Below, in pieces: positions 8,275 to 16,457 of a DNA stretch of 59,168 nt. Position 1 is the first letter of the stretch. Each line of letters opens with the position of its first letter. The notes under the pieces were generated by a model that was given only the letters and a program-made list of their open reading frames with translations, made no database searches and was not told the DNA's origin. Origin of the DNA: an uncultured Bacteroidales bacterium (lineage in GTDB: Bacteria; Bacteroidota; Bacteroidia; Bacteroidales; P3); contig CALUHO010000016.1 of assembly GCA_944320465.1 (NCBI GenBank), forward strand, positions 1 to 59,168. The letters run 5' to 3'. A program made the position numbers and the translations under genes.

Positions 8275-9627
8275 ATGACTTTGCAGGATGAAGCCCTGAC
8301 ATATCTGTTGAACTTCGTGTGCGGATTGGAAAACGTTTCTACAGACATGAAAGGAACTGTCAGCCAAACATCATTAAAAGTTGGCTATACGGCCGATCCG
8401 GATAGAATAGAACAGTACGACATAGTATTTGTTCCTTCCGGCTTTTTTGCATCTGATGCCTATGGCAAAAAAGAGTCATTACCCACATCTCCTTTGCCTA
8501 AAATCGAAGGCATTCCATTTCTTTTCGGTTCAGACCTGATTGAGAAAAAGGGCTCAACGATAGTGATTCATGCAGATTTGCCGGCATCAGCCTTTTGTTT
8601 TTTATCCCGATACGAAGAACTCTGCCATCCGGAATTGCGTGATGAACACGGACGATTCAATGCCCGATGGTCGCTTTTGACTAAAAATGGCTTCCTTGCC
8701 AAACCTCTTGTCGATGCATATACCGCATTCATCAGAAAACTGTTGCAAGAGACGGGACGACAAATGCCAACAAACCAAGGCAAGCTTTCAAAACTCTGGT
8801 TAACGCACGATGTGGATGTTCCTTTTTATTGCCAGGGTTTTCGTTCTTTTGCTAGGGAAGCATTAAAAGGATCAGGCCTGAAAAAAGCTTTGCGGCTCGC
8901 CCTGCAGAAAGCAGAAGCCGACCCTTATTATACATTCAGATACTTTTTTGACACGGATTCCCGCGCAATTTCCCTCTGCACCTTTCCTGTAGAAGGAATC
9001 TATTTTTTCAAGGCAGGAGGAAATTCCATCCACGACAAGCCTGTGTACAGTTTGGAATCAAAGAGAATGCGCCATCTACTCTATGCTGTCCAAAACGAGG
9101 GATTCCAAATAGGCCTGCACGGAAGTTACTCCTCCGGTAAAACAGGAAAAATATCGAAGGAGAAGAAACTCTTGGAAAAAGCCATCAAGGAAAATATCTA
9201 TTCTTTTAGACAACATTTTTTGCGTGCGTGCGAGCCATCTTGTTTTACCCAATTGGAAAACAGTGGTATTACAGATGATTTTACAATGGGATATGCGGAC
9301 ATGGCAGGATTTCGGTTAGGGACCTGCCGTCCAGTCCGCTGGATAAATCCATCAAGCGGACATCTCACATCATTGCTACTGCATCCTCTTGCAATAATGG
9401 ACACTACATTGTTCCAGACATCTTACATGGGTTTATCCTTCGATAAAGCCAAGGATTACTGCTTGCAGCTTGTCGAACAAGCCCGCTTGCATGATGGCGA
9501 ACTTTGCCTGCTTTGGCACAACAGCAATATATCCGTACAAGCATGCCCGGGAAATCAGAGGCCATGGATTCGGGACCTGTACACTTTCATTATCGACCAT
9601 TTATGTGATATCGATCCAAGAAATTAA
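8275..9627 (+). CDS. Polysaccharide deacetylase-like protein
   Basis: A 450-residue protein with an N-terminal accessory region (about residues 1-170, DUF7033-like in character) and a polysaccharide-deacetylase-type (NodB/CE4) domain. LWLTHDVDVPF carries the HDxD signature of the metal-binding first motif, and FQIGLHGSYSSG carries a later His motif; the usual HxxxH pair is not obvious, so catalytic activity is not assured. No signal peptide is seen. It is followed after 4 bp by a glycosyltransferase gene, so the two are surely co-transcribed and probably make or modify a surface polysaccharide. The gene is much AT-richer than the flanking housekeeping genes, which suggests acquisition from elsewhere. 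Confidence 0.75.
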   Translation: MTLQDEALTYLLNFVCGLENVSTDMKGTVSQTSLKVGYTADPDRIEQYDIVFVPSGFFASDAYGKKESLPTSPLPKIEGIPFLFGSDLIEKKGSTIVIHADLPASAFCFLSRYEELCHPELRDEHGRFNARWSLLTKNGFLAKPLVDAYTAFIRKLLQETGRQMPTNQGKLSKLWLTHDVDVPFYCQGFRSFAREALKGSGLKKALRLALQKAEADPYYTFRYFFDTDSRAISLCTFPVEGIYFFKAGGNSIHDKPVYSLESKRMRHLLYAVQNEGFQIGLHGSYSSGKTGKISKEKKLLEKAIKENIYSFRQHFLRACEPSCFTQLENSGITDDFTMGYADMAGFRLGTCRPVRWINPSSGHLTSLLLHPLAIMDTTLFQTSYMGLSFDKAKDYCLQLVEQARLHDGELCLLWHNSNISVQACPGNQRPWIRDLYTFIIDHLCDIDPRN

Positions 9628-9631
9628 AACC

Positions 9632-10903
9632 ATGAATATTTTGCTACTCTGCGACCACTTTCCGCCGGCCTTTGCCCCACGAATGGGCTATTTATGCAAA
9701 TACTTGCGAACTTCTGGACATGAAGTAGATGTCGTATTCGAGCAATTACCCGGAGATAAACGGTCTGCATACCTTTGCGGATATGCTTCAAGTGAACACG
9801 GCTTGTGTTTCTATAAAGAAAATAATACTGGATGGAAAATCAAGCTTCAATGGATAACAGTGATGCTCCGCGATGTTTTATGGCACTACAAGGATATCCA
9901 AGTCTGCAAAACCGTATCCCACTGGATCAATCAGAGTGGGAAAACATATGATGTAATTTTAGCATGTTCTTATCGGACATTCCCTCTATGGGCTGCATCC
10001 CGCTTGGCTCGAAGACTCTGTTTACCTCTGGTCGTAGACTTGCGGGACATAATAGAACAATATCCTGACCGTTCCTATTTGAACCACCATTTACTGAAGG
10101 GGAGAATAGGGGAATATCTGGAAATTTGGCAAACAAGACATTTACTACGTCAAAGAAACCGGGTTTTGCGGCAAGCAGATGCCGTAATTAGCGTATCGCC
10201 TTGGCATGTGGATTATTTGAAAAGATTTAATCCTTCTATTCACTTAATTTATAATGGATATGATCCAGAGATATTCTATCCCAACCCTGTACGGGATCCT
10301 TTTTTCAGAGTAACATATACAGGCAGAATTATAAGTTTCAAAATACGAAATCCAGAAATTCTATTCAGAGCTGTTTCCTGTTTGAAATCAAAGAAAATTG
10401 TATCTGAAAAGGATTTTAGGCTTTGCTGGTATGTGGATAAAGAGAGCAGACAAATGATACAGGAACTTGCCCAAAAAGAAAGAATAGAAGATTTGATGGA
10501 AATTCATGACTTCATTCCAGCAGCCGAAGTTCCAAGTTTGCTGAACCGGAGTTCTGTCTTATTGCAGATTGCCAATATAGCGGATGAAAAGGGACCCAAA
10601 GGAATCATGTCGACAAAAGTTTTTGAAGCCATGGCTATAGGGAAACCTATGTTGCTAGTCCCAGACGATTGCAGTTTCCTTGGCAGACTGGTCGAATCAA
10701 GTGGAATGGGAATGGCAGCCAAAACAGAGGACGAAGTGTTCGCTTTTCTTGAAGCGGAATATGGCAAATGGAAGCAGACAGGGAGCACGCAGCGGGAAGT
10801 GAATCGGGAAATCGTAGGTCGATTTTCCCGCAAAGAGCAGGCTTTAAGTTTTTTACGTATTTTTGAACAGGTAGTGGAAAGTAGGAGAATGACTCGAAAA
10901 TAA
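9632..10903 (+). CDS. Glycosyltransferase, GT4-type (GT-B fold)
   Basis: A 423-residue glycosyltransferase. MNILLLCDHFPPAFAPRMGYLCKYLRTSGHEVDVV is the standard N-terminal half of a GT-B enzyme acting on an activated sugar. The C-terminal nucleotide-sugar domain starts near residue 225 (YTGRIISF) and contains the acceptor/donor loop GPKGIMSTKVFEAMAIGKPML, with the conserved Glu of the EX7E-like region. It is soluble and probably membrane-associated at the cytoplasmic face. The start at 9632 lies 4 bp after the deacetylase stop; the longer frame upstream only overlaps that gene. Stretches near 10200-10400 are about one quarter to one third G+C, far below the rest of the window. Confidence 0.87.
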   Translation: MNILLLCDHFPPAFAPRMGYLCKYLRTSGHEVDVVFEQLPGDKRSAYLCGYASSEHGLCFYKENNTGWKIKLQWITVMLRDVLWHYKDIQVCKTVSHWINQSGKTYDVILACSYRTFPLWAASRLARRLCLPLVVDLRDIIEQYPDRSYLNHHLLKGRIGEYLEIWQTRHLLRQRNRVLRQADAVISVSPWHVDYLKRFNPSIHLIYNGYDPEIFYPNPVRDPFFRVTYTGRIISFKIRNPEILFRAVSCLKSKKIVSEKDFRLCWYVDKESRQMIQELAQKERIEDLMEIHDFIPAAEVPSLLNRSSVLLQIANIADEKGPKGIMSTKVFEAMAIGKPMLLVPDDCSFLGRLVESSGMGMAAKTEDEVFAFLEAEYGKWKQTGSTQREVNREIVGRFSRKEQALSFLRIFEQVVESRRMTRK

Positions 10904-10910
10904 GCACAGC

Positions 10911-10941
10911 AGCAGCCCTTTTGCGGGTGCTTGCTTTTGCT
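10911..10941 (+). terminator. Possible terminator after the glycosyltransferase
   Basis: Eight bases after the stop codon, AGCAC and GCAGCCC can pair with GGGTGC and GTGCT around a TTTTGC loop, followed by TTGCTTTTGCTC. The stem has bulges and the T-run is interrupted, so it is a weak intrinsic terminator at best. Confidence 0.35.
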
Positions 10942-11034
10942 CATAGAGCGATTGTGCGTCTGGAAAACGGATTGTTCACTGGGAAACTACCAGAATTTGT
11001 TTTTGCTGAATGCCTGTGTGGCACAAGGATTTTT

Positions 11035-11042
11035 TATTTTTG
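11035..11042 (+). promoter_or_regulatory. Possible -7 element for the FemAB/GNAT-like gene
   Basis: TATTTTTG matches TAnnTTTG and is followed by GC. Transcription from here would begin near 11050, which supports the start at 11114 over the longer frame that begins at 10931. No good -33 box is seen. Confidence 0.4.
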
Positions 11043-11113
11043 CGCATTTTTTGCCAGCCATGGGAATCGAAACCGATTTCATGGGATTTTGGCGATGTAG
11101 AAACAAGAGAACT

Positions 11114-12040
11114 ATGGACCTGACAGACAAGGAGACAAGTGTACAATGGCCTGACATGCAATGCTTGTTTTTGCAGGAATGGTGGTGGGATGCCGTCTGT
11201 CCTCCAGCGGAACGTTTGGTGTTGGGATTGGATGAAGCGGCTTCTGCCGGGACGGCTTTCTGGCCTTTGGCTAAAGTGAAGCGTTACGGGGGGATGTTTT
11301 CAGTTCTTTCGATGCCGCCTTTGACCCAGCATTCCGGTCCTTGGCTTGCCGACAGGGCGGATTTTTCGACTTTGCTGAGCCACCTGCCTCGAACTGCCAA
11401 TATAAAGATGAATTTAAGTTTTGCACTAAGCGAGAAAGCAATCCAGCAGGCGCAGCAGGCGGGTATCCGGGTAAGCGAAGGAGCCACCTATGTGATAAGG
11501 GATTGCCGGGATTTGGAGAAAGTATTCGCTTCGATAAAGCCGGCGCAACAGCGGCAGATCCGGAAAGGGATGCGGAATCTGCATCTGTTGCCGGAAGCTG
11601 ATGCGGAGATGCTGATAAGCTTGCAGCAGGAGACCTTTGCCCGGCAAGGCCGGAAGTCGCCATATCCGGAAAAGGTGGTCCGCAGGCTGTGCGAGACTGT
11701 GCAGCGGCATGAGGCAGGGCGGTTGGTGGCCTTGGCCGATGCGGAGGAAAATGTGATGGCTTGCGGTCTGTTCGTCTGGGATAACAATCGTTGTTACAGT
11801 CTTACGCATGGTTTCCATAAGACCGGACAGAATGTGGGGGCCGGAAGCCTTTTACAATGGGAAGGCATCCGGATTGCGGCAGAAAAAGGGCTTATATTTG
11901 ATTTTGAAGGTTCTAATATAGAATCTATTGCAAGATTCAACTCAAGTTTTGGTTCAATCAAGGAAACGTATTCACGCTTGGAAAGGTATTCCTGGGGCAT
12001 GAAAATGCTGGAAAAAGCATCGATTTTATTAAAGAAATAG
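11114..12040 (+). CDS. FemAB/GNAT-fold acyltransferase-like protein
   Basis: A 308-residue protein resembling the BioF2/FemAB-like acetyltransferases often found with exopolysaccharide genes. Recognisable parts are the segment around RQIRKGMRNLHLL (a conserved Arg/Lys-rich helix near residue 150), FARQGRKSPYPE, and the C-terminal GNAT half with GRLVALADAEENVMACGLFVWDNNRCYSLTHG and IFDFEGSNIESIARFNSSFG, the FDFEGS motif being characteristic of this group. It probably transfers an acyl or aminoacyl group onto a glycan or peptidoglycan precursor; the substrate is unknown. The start at 11114 follows a likely promoter. It lies about 210 bases after the glycosyltransferase in the same direction. 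Confidence 0.75.
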   Translation: MDLTDKETSVQWPDMQCLFLQEWWWDAVCPPAERLVLGLDEAASAGTAFWPLAKVKRYGGMFSVLSMPPLTQHSGPWLADRADFSTLLSHLPRTANIKMNLSFALSEKAIQQAQQAGIRVSEGATYVIRDCRDLEKVFASIKPAQQRQIRKGMRNLHLLPEADAEMLISLQQETFARQGRKSPYPEKVVRRLCETVQRHEAGRLVALADAEENVMACGLFVWDNNRCYSLTHGFHKTGQNVGAGSLLQWEGIRIAAEKGLIFDFEGSNIESIARFNSSFGSIKETYSRLERYSWGMKMLEKASILLKK

Positions 12041-12103
12041 ATTAAATGATATCTATTAAAACATTAAATAAAAACATTTTGACAATACAAAAGAATTGAT
12101 ACA

Positions 12104-12475
12104 ATGAATCCTAAAATCCTGACGACAATCGGGATGCTGATTGTCTCGAACATTTTCATGACTTTTGCGTGGTACGGGCATCTGAAGTTGCAGGAAATGA
12201 AGATCAGTACCAACTGGCCGTTGTTCGCGGTAATCCTGTTTTCTTGGGGAATCGCCTTGTTTGAATATACTTTCCAAGTCCCAGCCAACCGGATTGGATT
12301 CCAAGGCAACGGCGGGCCGTTTACCTTGGTTCAGCTCAAGGTCTTGCAGGAAGTAATCACTTTGATAGTATTCACTGTGTTCACTTCGTTTCTGTTCAAA
12401 GGCGAAAGCCTTCATTGGAACCATCTGGCGGCATTCTTATGCTTGGTGCTGGCGGTTTATTTCGTATTTAAGTGA
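12104..12475 (+). CDS. DMT-superfamily small membrane protein (DUF486)
   Basis: A 123-residue integral membrane protein with four predicted helices (about residues 5-24, 40-55, 75-98 and 103-122). MLIVSNIFMTFAWYGHLK, SWGIALFEYTFQVPANRIG and FTLVQLKVLQEVITLIVF match the DUF486 family, a short relative of the drug/metabolite transporter superfamily. Such four-helix proteins usually function as dimers. Its transport role is unknown. It lies 63 bp after the FemAB-like gene and could be on the same transcript, though the family is not usually tied to glycan synthesis. Confidence 0.88.
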   Translation: MNPKILTTIGMLIVSNIFMTFAWYGHLKLQEMKISTNWPLFAVILFSWGIALFEYTFQVPANRIGFQGNGGPFTLVQLKVLQEVITLIVFTVFTSFLFKGESLHWNHLAAFLCLVLAVYFVFK

Positions 12476-12831
12476 AAAAACGGCCTCATTTTATTGCAGC
12501 GACAGCGAAAATGCTTCTCTTGTCTTTGAATATAATATGTATTATGTTAACCAATAAGTAAGGCAAGACTATCCTGTCTCGCATTGGACCATAAATCCGA
12601 ACCTGTCCCCATCAAACGATTATTACCAATTGCTACCAAACGATACCGGAGTAAAAAAAAATCGGAATGCTGCTGCATGTTCAACAGAAGCATCCCGACT
12701 CATGTTCATTCAGGATTCTTGAATACAAGATTGATATAGCCTTTTCCAAGTCGTTGGATCGGATTTGCGGCTTGGATGCCATCAAGTCAGCCGGTCAAGT
12801 CCGGTCCGGAGTTGGCTACTTGAACACTTGA
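12476..12831. other. Intergenic region between DUF486 gene and dnaJ
   Basis: These 356 bases separate two convergent genes. Apart from the terminator at 12652-12699 there is a short AT-rich palindromic stretch (ATAATATGTATTAT) near 12533-12546 and direct repeats of CAAGTC/CAGCCGG near 12785-12805. I see no open reading frame with coding character and no RNA gene. Confidence 0.5.
12652..12699 (-). terminator. Intrinsic terminator of the grpE-dnaJ operon
   Basis: On the minus strand TCGGGATGCTTCTG pairs with CAGCAGCATTCCGA around a short loop, followed directly by nine T residues. It lies about 130 bases after the dnaJ stop codon and is the best rho-independent terminator in the window. Confidence 0.85.
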
Positions 12832-14004
12832 TTATTTGAAGTATTCTTTCATCCGTTCAAAGAAACCGGGTTCTTTCTTGGCATTGCTGGTCTGGAATCC
12901 AGGCATCGTCTTCATCTTCTCCAGAAGTTCCTTTTCTTCCTTGTTCAAGTTCGTCGGAACGACAACATTCACGCAGACAATCAAATCCCCTTTAGGCATA
13001 CCGCGCTGTACCGACGGGAAGCCTTGGCCACGGAGTCGCAACAGCTTGCCCGAAGGCGTGCCCGGTTCAATCTTGATGCGAGCCTTACCGCCCAAGGTCG
13101 GAACTTCCACCGTGGTTCCCAAAGCGGCATCCATATAGCTGATAGGCAACGTATAATGTAGGTTCTGGTGATCGCGTTGGAATTCGGTATGGGGCAATTC
13201 TTCTATCAGTACCAACAAATCCCCGTTGATGCCTCCTCTCGGGGCCGCGTTCCCTTTTCCGGCCACCGAAAGCTGCATTCCGTCTTCCACGCCTGCCGGG
13301 ATATGGATGCTGATCACTTCATCGGCATAAACTACCCCTTGGCCATTGCAGTCCGGACAGCGGTCGGTAATGATTTTGCCTTCTCCGTGGCAGGTCGGGC
13401 AAACGCCTACCTGCTGCATCATCCCTAAGATAGTCTGTTGGGTATGAACTACCCGGCCTTCCCCGTGGCAGGTGTCGCAAGTCTTGAATGCCGTGCCGTT
13501 CTTGGCACCTGTGCCGCCGCAGGTCTTGCACGGCACTTCCTTATGTACCTTGATTTTCTTTTCTACTCCGCTAGCGATTTCCTCCAAGGTCAGTTTCAGC
13601 TTGACTCTCAGGTCGGAACCGCGTACAGCCCGTTTAGTCCGGCCGCCTTGACGATTGCCGAAGCCGGTAAATCCTCCAAAGTTCCCGAATCCGCCGAAGC
13701 TCCCGAAAATATCCCCGAACTGGCTGAAGATGTCATCCATGCTCATGCCGGCTCCGCCTCCGAAACCACCGGCACCGCCCACGCCGGCATGGCCGAACTG
13801 GTCGTAACGTTTCCTCTTGTCCGGGTCGCTCAGCACGCCGTATGCTTCCGCCGCTTCCTTGAACTTCTCTTCGGCCTCCTTGTTTCCCGGATTCCTGTCC
13901 GGATGGTATTGCAAGGCCAGTTTGCGGTAGGCTTTCTTTATCTCATCGGGCGTGGCCGTCTTTGCCACCCCCAGCACTTCGTAATAATCTCTTTTATCTG
14001 CCAT
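12832..14004 (-). CDS. dnaJ: Chaperone protein DnaJ
   Basis: The Hsp40 co-chaperone that delivers unfolded proteins to DnaK and stimulates its ATPase. All domains are present in its 390 residues: J-domain with the HPD tripeptide ([10 protein letters not shown]), Gly/Phe-rich linker (about 75-130), the zinc-finger domain with four CXXCXGXG repeats ([32 protein letters not shown]), and the C-terminal substrate-binding and dimerisation domains. The start at 14004 ([13 protein letters not shown]) is the family start; the longer frame adds 17 unlikely residues. It lies downstream of grpE on the same strand, with hairpin H2 between them. Confidence 0.97.
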   Translation of the reverse strand: MADKRDYYEVLGVAKTATPDEIKKAYRKLALQYHPDRNPGNKEAEEKFKEAAEAYGVLSDPDKRKRYDQFGHAGVGGAGGFGGGAGMSMDDIFSQFGDIFGSFGGFGNFGGFTGFGNRQGGRTKRAVRGSDLRVKLKLTLEEIASGVEKKIKVHKEVPCKTCGGTGAKNGTAFKTCDTCHGEGRVVHTQQTILGMMQQVGVCPTCHGEGKIITDRCPDCNGQGVVYADEVISIHIPAGVEDGMQLSVAGKGNAAPRGGINGDLLVLIEELPHTEFQRDHQNLHYTLPISYMDAALGTTVEVPTLGGKARIKIEPGTPSGKLLRLRGQGFPSVQRGMPKGDLIVCVNVVVPTNLNKEEKELLEKMKTMPGFQTSNAKKEPGFFERMKEYFK

Positions 14005-14116
14005 AATCCATCTCCCATTTGTTGCACTTGGTAATCTGCACCTTATTATATGCATATGTCAGATGCTTGACATAGCGGCCAACATCTGCACCTATTTTTT
14101 ATTGTACACCAAAGAT

Positions 14117-14243
14117 CTGGTGTGTCAGGACGGGCAAGATATGAGACATCGCAAGGGAGAGAAAAGCGGATCGTACTTATATATGCACGAGCATTTTCGA
14201 ACTCTTGCGCAACGAAATAGATTGCCCCTCATCACACACCAAG
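14117..14243 (-). repeat. Long hairpin element H2 (127 bp)
   Basis: A palindrome between grpE and dnaJ that begins at the base next to the grpE stop codon (14244-14246). The minus strand reads TTGGTGTGTGATGAGGGGCAATCT, then TTTCGTTGCGCAAG, and closes with the complement TGGTGTGTCAGGACGGGCAA. The core contains the TCGTACTTATATATGCACGAGCATTTT variant of the GCGTACTTTTGTACGTGAG loop seen in the others. As it separates two co-directional chaperone genes it could affect their relative expression. Confidence 0.75.
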
Positions 14244-14915
14244 TTAGCAGCCGACAACCACCTTGGCGAATCTAATAACCTTATCCTCAATCGCATACCC
14301 CTTCTGAACCACATCCAGCACCATTCCTTTCTGGCTTTCATCGGGAGCCGGGATTTGAGCAATGGCTTCAGCCAGTTCCGGGTCGAATGTCTTCCCCATC
14401 ACTTCGCATTCGGTAACGCCCTTTTGCCTCAAGACATTAATCATCTTGTTGTAAATCAAATTCACGCCTTCAAACAAGGCATTCTTCTGATCGCCTTTCA
14501 CCTTCAGGTCTTTTTCCATTTCATCCTCGGCGGCTTTTTCTCCCAAAGCCGCTTCGGTATCCTGGAATGCCTTGATGGCACGTTCCATGTCATCAATGAC
14601 AGGAAGTAATGCCAAAACGACATCCGACGATGCCGTCTTGACCATTTCCAGTTTTTCCTTGTTGACCCGTTTCCGGTAGTTGTCAAAGTCGGAATACAGC
14701 CGGAGGTATTTGTCGTTCATCTCGGCAATCTGGGCTTTCAGCGTAGCTTCGCTCTCCTTGCCTTCGCTCGCTTTCTCCTGACTGTCATGTTTATCTTTTT
14801 CGGCATCAGACGAATCCTCCTTTTCCGAAGAGGGACCGTCCACCTTCATGTCTAACTCCTGTTCTTCTTTCCGATCCTGCTTTTGGCCAAGATCTTTTTC
14901 GCTCTTTTTGCTCAT
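14244..14915 (-). CDS. grpE: Nucleotide exchange factor GrpE
   Basis: The nucleotide exchange factor of DnaK, 223 residues. The N-terminal 60 residues are highly charged and disordered (many Glu, Lys, Asp, Ser). A long coiled coil follows (about 60-130, including AQIAEMNDKYLRLYSDFDNYRKRVNKE, the family signature), then the C-terminal beta-domain with GVNLIYNKMINVLRQKGV and the closing DKVIRFAKVVVG. It precedes dnaJ, the order usual in this phylum. No CIRCE or other heat-shock operator was recognised upstream. Confidence 0.96.
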   Translation of the reverse strand: MSKKSEKDLGQKQDRKEEQELDMKVDGPSSEKEDSSDAEKDKHDSQEKASEGKESEATLKAQIAEMNDKYLRLYSDFDNYRKRVNKEKLEMVKTASSDVVLALLPVIDDMERAIKAFQDTEAALGEKAAEDEMEKDLKVKGDQKNALFEGVNLIYNKMINVLRQKGVTECEVMGKTFDPELAEAIAQIPAPDESQKGMVLDVVQKGYAIEDKVIRFAKVVVGC

Positions 14916-14970
14916 TTTCCAAGATTTTGCCTCATCCTACTTCAAAAAGGATACCGTTCGGCTTTTCCTG

Positions 14971-15168
14971 TCATAATGGCACACGATAATCGTGGCTCAA
15001 CGGGTCAAAAGAATCGAGAAGTTGTAACGAGGTCCGTGGAATTCCTTGCCTTCCCTCAGCTTGGCCACGACCGCTCCTGCCCCCAGAATACATAGTAACA
15101 GCCATGGCAAAGACCAGCATGATAATCAAGGCTATCGATAGCAACAGCCACTTAATCAATTTCTTCAT
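14971..15168 (-). CDS. Small single-span membrane protein, possibly frameshifted
   Basis: A possible 65-residue protein that starts MKKLIKWLLLSIALIIMLVF, a convincing membrane helix. After residue 26 (AMAVTMYS) the frame turns into an implausible Gly/Arg-rich tail. In a neighbouring frame the same DNA reads LGAGAVVAKLREGKEFHG and ends ILLTR-stop at 14997-14999, much more protein-like. A one-base indel near 15086-15093, beside a run of five G, would join the two. The gene is therefore either really short or disrupted. It lies 55 bases upstream of grpE on the same strand. Confidence 0.45.
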   Translation of the reverse strand: MKKLIKWLLLSIALIIMLVFAMAVTMYSGGRSGRGQAEGRQGIPRTSLQLLDSFDPLSHDYRVPL

Positions 15169-15229
15169 ATCTATTCGCGTTAAGCGAAGCCCCAGAAAGC
15201 AACTTGCCTGAGTCATAGCTTCCCTTTAT

Positions 15230-15422
15230 CCCAAATCGGTCATTAGACTTTGGGGAGATTGCCCGCTTGTGTCATGCAGCATGCTTCTCGCCTAGCCGAA
15301 GGCGTAGCGGGCTACGTCGAGGCGTAGCGAGAAACAGGATGCGGACAGAAGCGGGCAAGATGCCCGAATGCCTCATTTTCCTAATCAGAAACGGACTCGG
15401 CGTGTCTAATGACCGATTTGGG
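15230..15422 (+). mobile_element. 193-bp MITE-like element, copy 2 (complete)
   Basis: A complete element with perfect 19-bp terminal inverted repeats, CCCAAATCGGTCATTAGAC and its complement. It is flanked by a perfect 5-bp direct repeat TTTAT at 15225-15229 and 15423-15427, as left by transposition. The inside is also an imperfect palindrome (TTGCCCGCTT/AAGCGGGCAA; TTCTCGC/GCGAGAA; CGTAGCGGGCTACG), so the whole unit can fold on itself. It has no coding capacity for a transposase. Confidence 0.9.
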
Positions 15423-15460
15423 TTTATGACAATGAACGACGAAAGAAATCCCTTGATATG

Positions 15461-15495
15461 AAAAAAAGCTCCCTCTCGATTTTTCGGGGGAGCTT
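15461..15495 (-). terminator. Intrinsic terminator of the RRM gene
   Basis: On the minus strand AAGCTCCCCCGA, loop, then GAGGGAGCTT followed by seven T residues in all. It lies about 55 bases after the stop of the RNA-binding protein gene. Confidence 0.85.
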
Positions 15496-15550
15496 CTATT
15501 CGATTGTACCGGCTTGCTTTCTCCGGCAGAGATGTTTGAGCTGATTTGGC

Positions 15551-15838
15551 TTATGCTTCGGCGGGAACTTCAGGTTGTGCAGCCGGTGCGTTGTTTTCCC
15601 GCGGCAGGGCTTCCTTTACAATAATGGTACGGCCTTCCCATTCGGCACCGTCCAATGCGTTGATAGCTTTCTTGGCATCCTCGTCGTTGGCCATTTCCAC
15701 AAAGCCGAAGCCTTTGGAACGGCGGGAACCTTTTTCAGTGATGATACGGGCAGTAATCACTTCCCCGTACTCAGAAAAGATTTCCTTCAGATTTTCACTG
15801 CGAACCTTGAAGTTCAAATTAGCCACAAAAATGTTCAT
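15551..15838 (-). CDS. Single-RRM RNA-binding protein
   Basis: A 95-residue RNA-binding protein consisting of one RNA recognition motif and a short acidic/Pro-Ala tail. RNP2 is IFVANL at residues 3-8 and RNP1 is KGFGFVEM near residue 40, both with the aromatic residues that stack on RNA bases. Such proteins are widespread in Bacteroidota, where they are thought to act as global RNA chaperones in place of Hfq. The start at 15838 (MNIFVANLNFKVRSENL) is the canonical one. A roughly 100-base leader separates it from the putative promoter, long enough to hold an autoregulatory site, though none could be identified. Confidence 0.93.
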   Translation of the reverse strand: MNIFVANLNFKVRSENLKEIFSEYGEVITARIITEKGSRRSKGFGFVEMANDEDAKKAINALDGAEWEGRTIIVKEALPRENNAPAAQPEVPAEA

Positions 15839-15946
15839 GACAGATTGGTTAAAAATTTGTAATCGGTTATCACCCAGCATTCCCTTTATCCTGGATTCAG
15901 GAGGGAAGCAAACTGTTTTTGCGATGGCTTGTCGCGAAACAGGCGG

Positions 15947-15954
15947 CAAATGTA
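15947..15954 (-). promoter_or_regulatory. Possible -7 element for the RRM gene
   Basis: The minus strand reads TACATTTG, a full match to TAnnTTTG, followed by CC. It would give a 5' leader of about 100 bases. No TTTG is found at ideal spacing. Confidence 0.45.
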
Positions 15955-15989
15955 GATAATATTTCCATATAAAATGCATTCTACGGCCT

Positions 15990-16433
15990 TTATTTGCGGT
16001 TTTCTGTCAACTCCGACCAGTTAGGAAACCGGTCTTGTTCGACCCAAATCCGCTTCCCGTCTTGCATTCCGGCAGCATAGCATTTAAATTCCATACCATT
16101 GGTTACGGCCACAAATTTTTCATGTTCCCCCAAATTGTAGCGCATGGCCTGTTCCAGGACTTTTTCGTCCAAGGGGATTTCCGGCCGTTTGCATTCAATG
16201 ACCATGACGGCTTCCCCTTGCCGGTCCCTGACTTGCAGGTCTGTCCGGAAATTCCGCTCGTACAGCTGCATGGGGTTTTCCACCGAGATATGCCCCAAGG
16301 GCACGCCGCATTCCGTATGCAGGAAACGGATCACGAACTGGCGGACCCGTTCCTCCGGAGTCAATGCCACGTATTTCCTTCGCACCGGGTCGTACACTTG
16401 CGCTTTGCGGCCGGCCTTGCCTTTTTGTTCCAT
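15990..16433 (-). CDS. HSDR_N_2-like (type I restriction R N-terminal domain) protein
   Basis: A stand-alone 147-residue protein resembling the N-terminal nuclease-like domain of type I restriction R subunits. Signs of the PD-(D/E)XK fold are the acidic residue in NFRTDLQVRD and the later MVIECKRPEIPL (ExK). After these come EKVLEQAMRYNLGEHEKFVAVTNGMEFKCY. Such short proteins are common in Bacteroidota chromosomes without partner HsdM/HsdS genes, and none are present here. It follows mfd by 24 bases in the same direction, so a role near DNA repair is conceivable, but this is inference. Confidence 0.8.
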   Translation of the reverse strand: MEQKGKAGRKAQVYDPVRRKYVALTPEERVRQFVIRFLHTECGVPLGHISVENPMQLYERNFRTDLQVRDRQGEAVMVIECKRPEIPLDEKVLEQAMRYNLGEHEKFVAVTNGMEFKCYAAGMQDGKRIWVEQDRFPNWSELTENRK

Positions 16434-16457
16434 ATCGTTGCTTTGATGCTTCTGTCT

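Larger units (their letters stand above)
15169..15550. other. Intergenic region holding MITE copy 2 and a terminator
   Basis: The 382 bases between the small membrane protein gene and the RRM gene hold a complete 193-bp repeat (15230-15422) and the RRM terminator (15461-15495). Short frames inside the repeat recur in other copies and are not genes. Nothing else is seen. Confidence 0.6.

Noticed and set aside
12476..12831. Possible small RNA gene in the gap before dnaJ
   Set aside because: Only the terminator hairpin is supported; it belongs to the minus-strand dnaJ operon. No plus-strand promoter or structured RNA was found.
15267..15461. Short frame (MCHAACFSPSRRRSG...) recurring at 54067-54255
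   Set aside because: It lies in the 193-bp repeat and recurs only because the repeat does. It starts in the left arm and runs through the palindrome, with no sign of selection on the protein.
15990..16433. Restriction-modification system suggested by the HSDR_N-like protein
   Set aside because: Only the N-terminal domain is present; there is no helicase part and no HsdM or HsdS gene nearby. The stand-alone form is common in this phylum.
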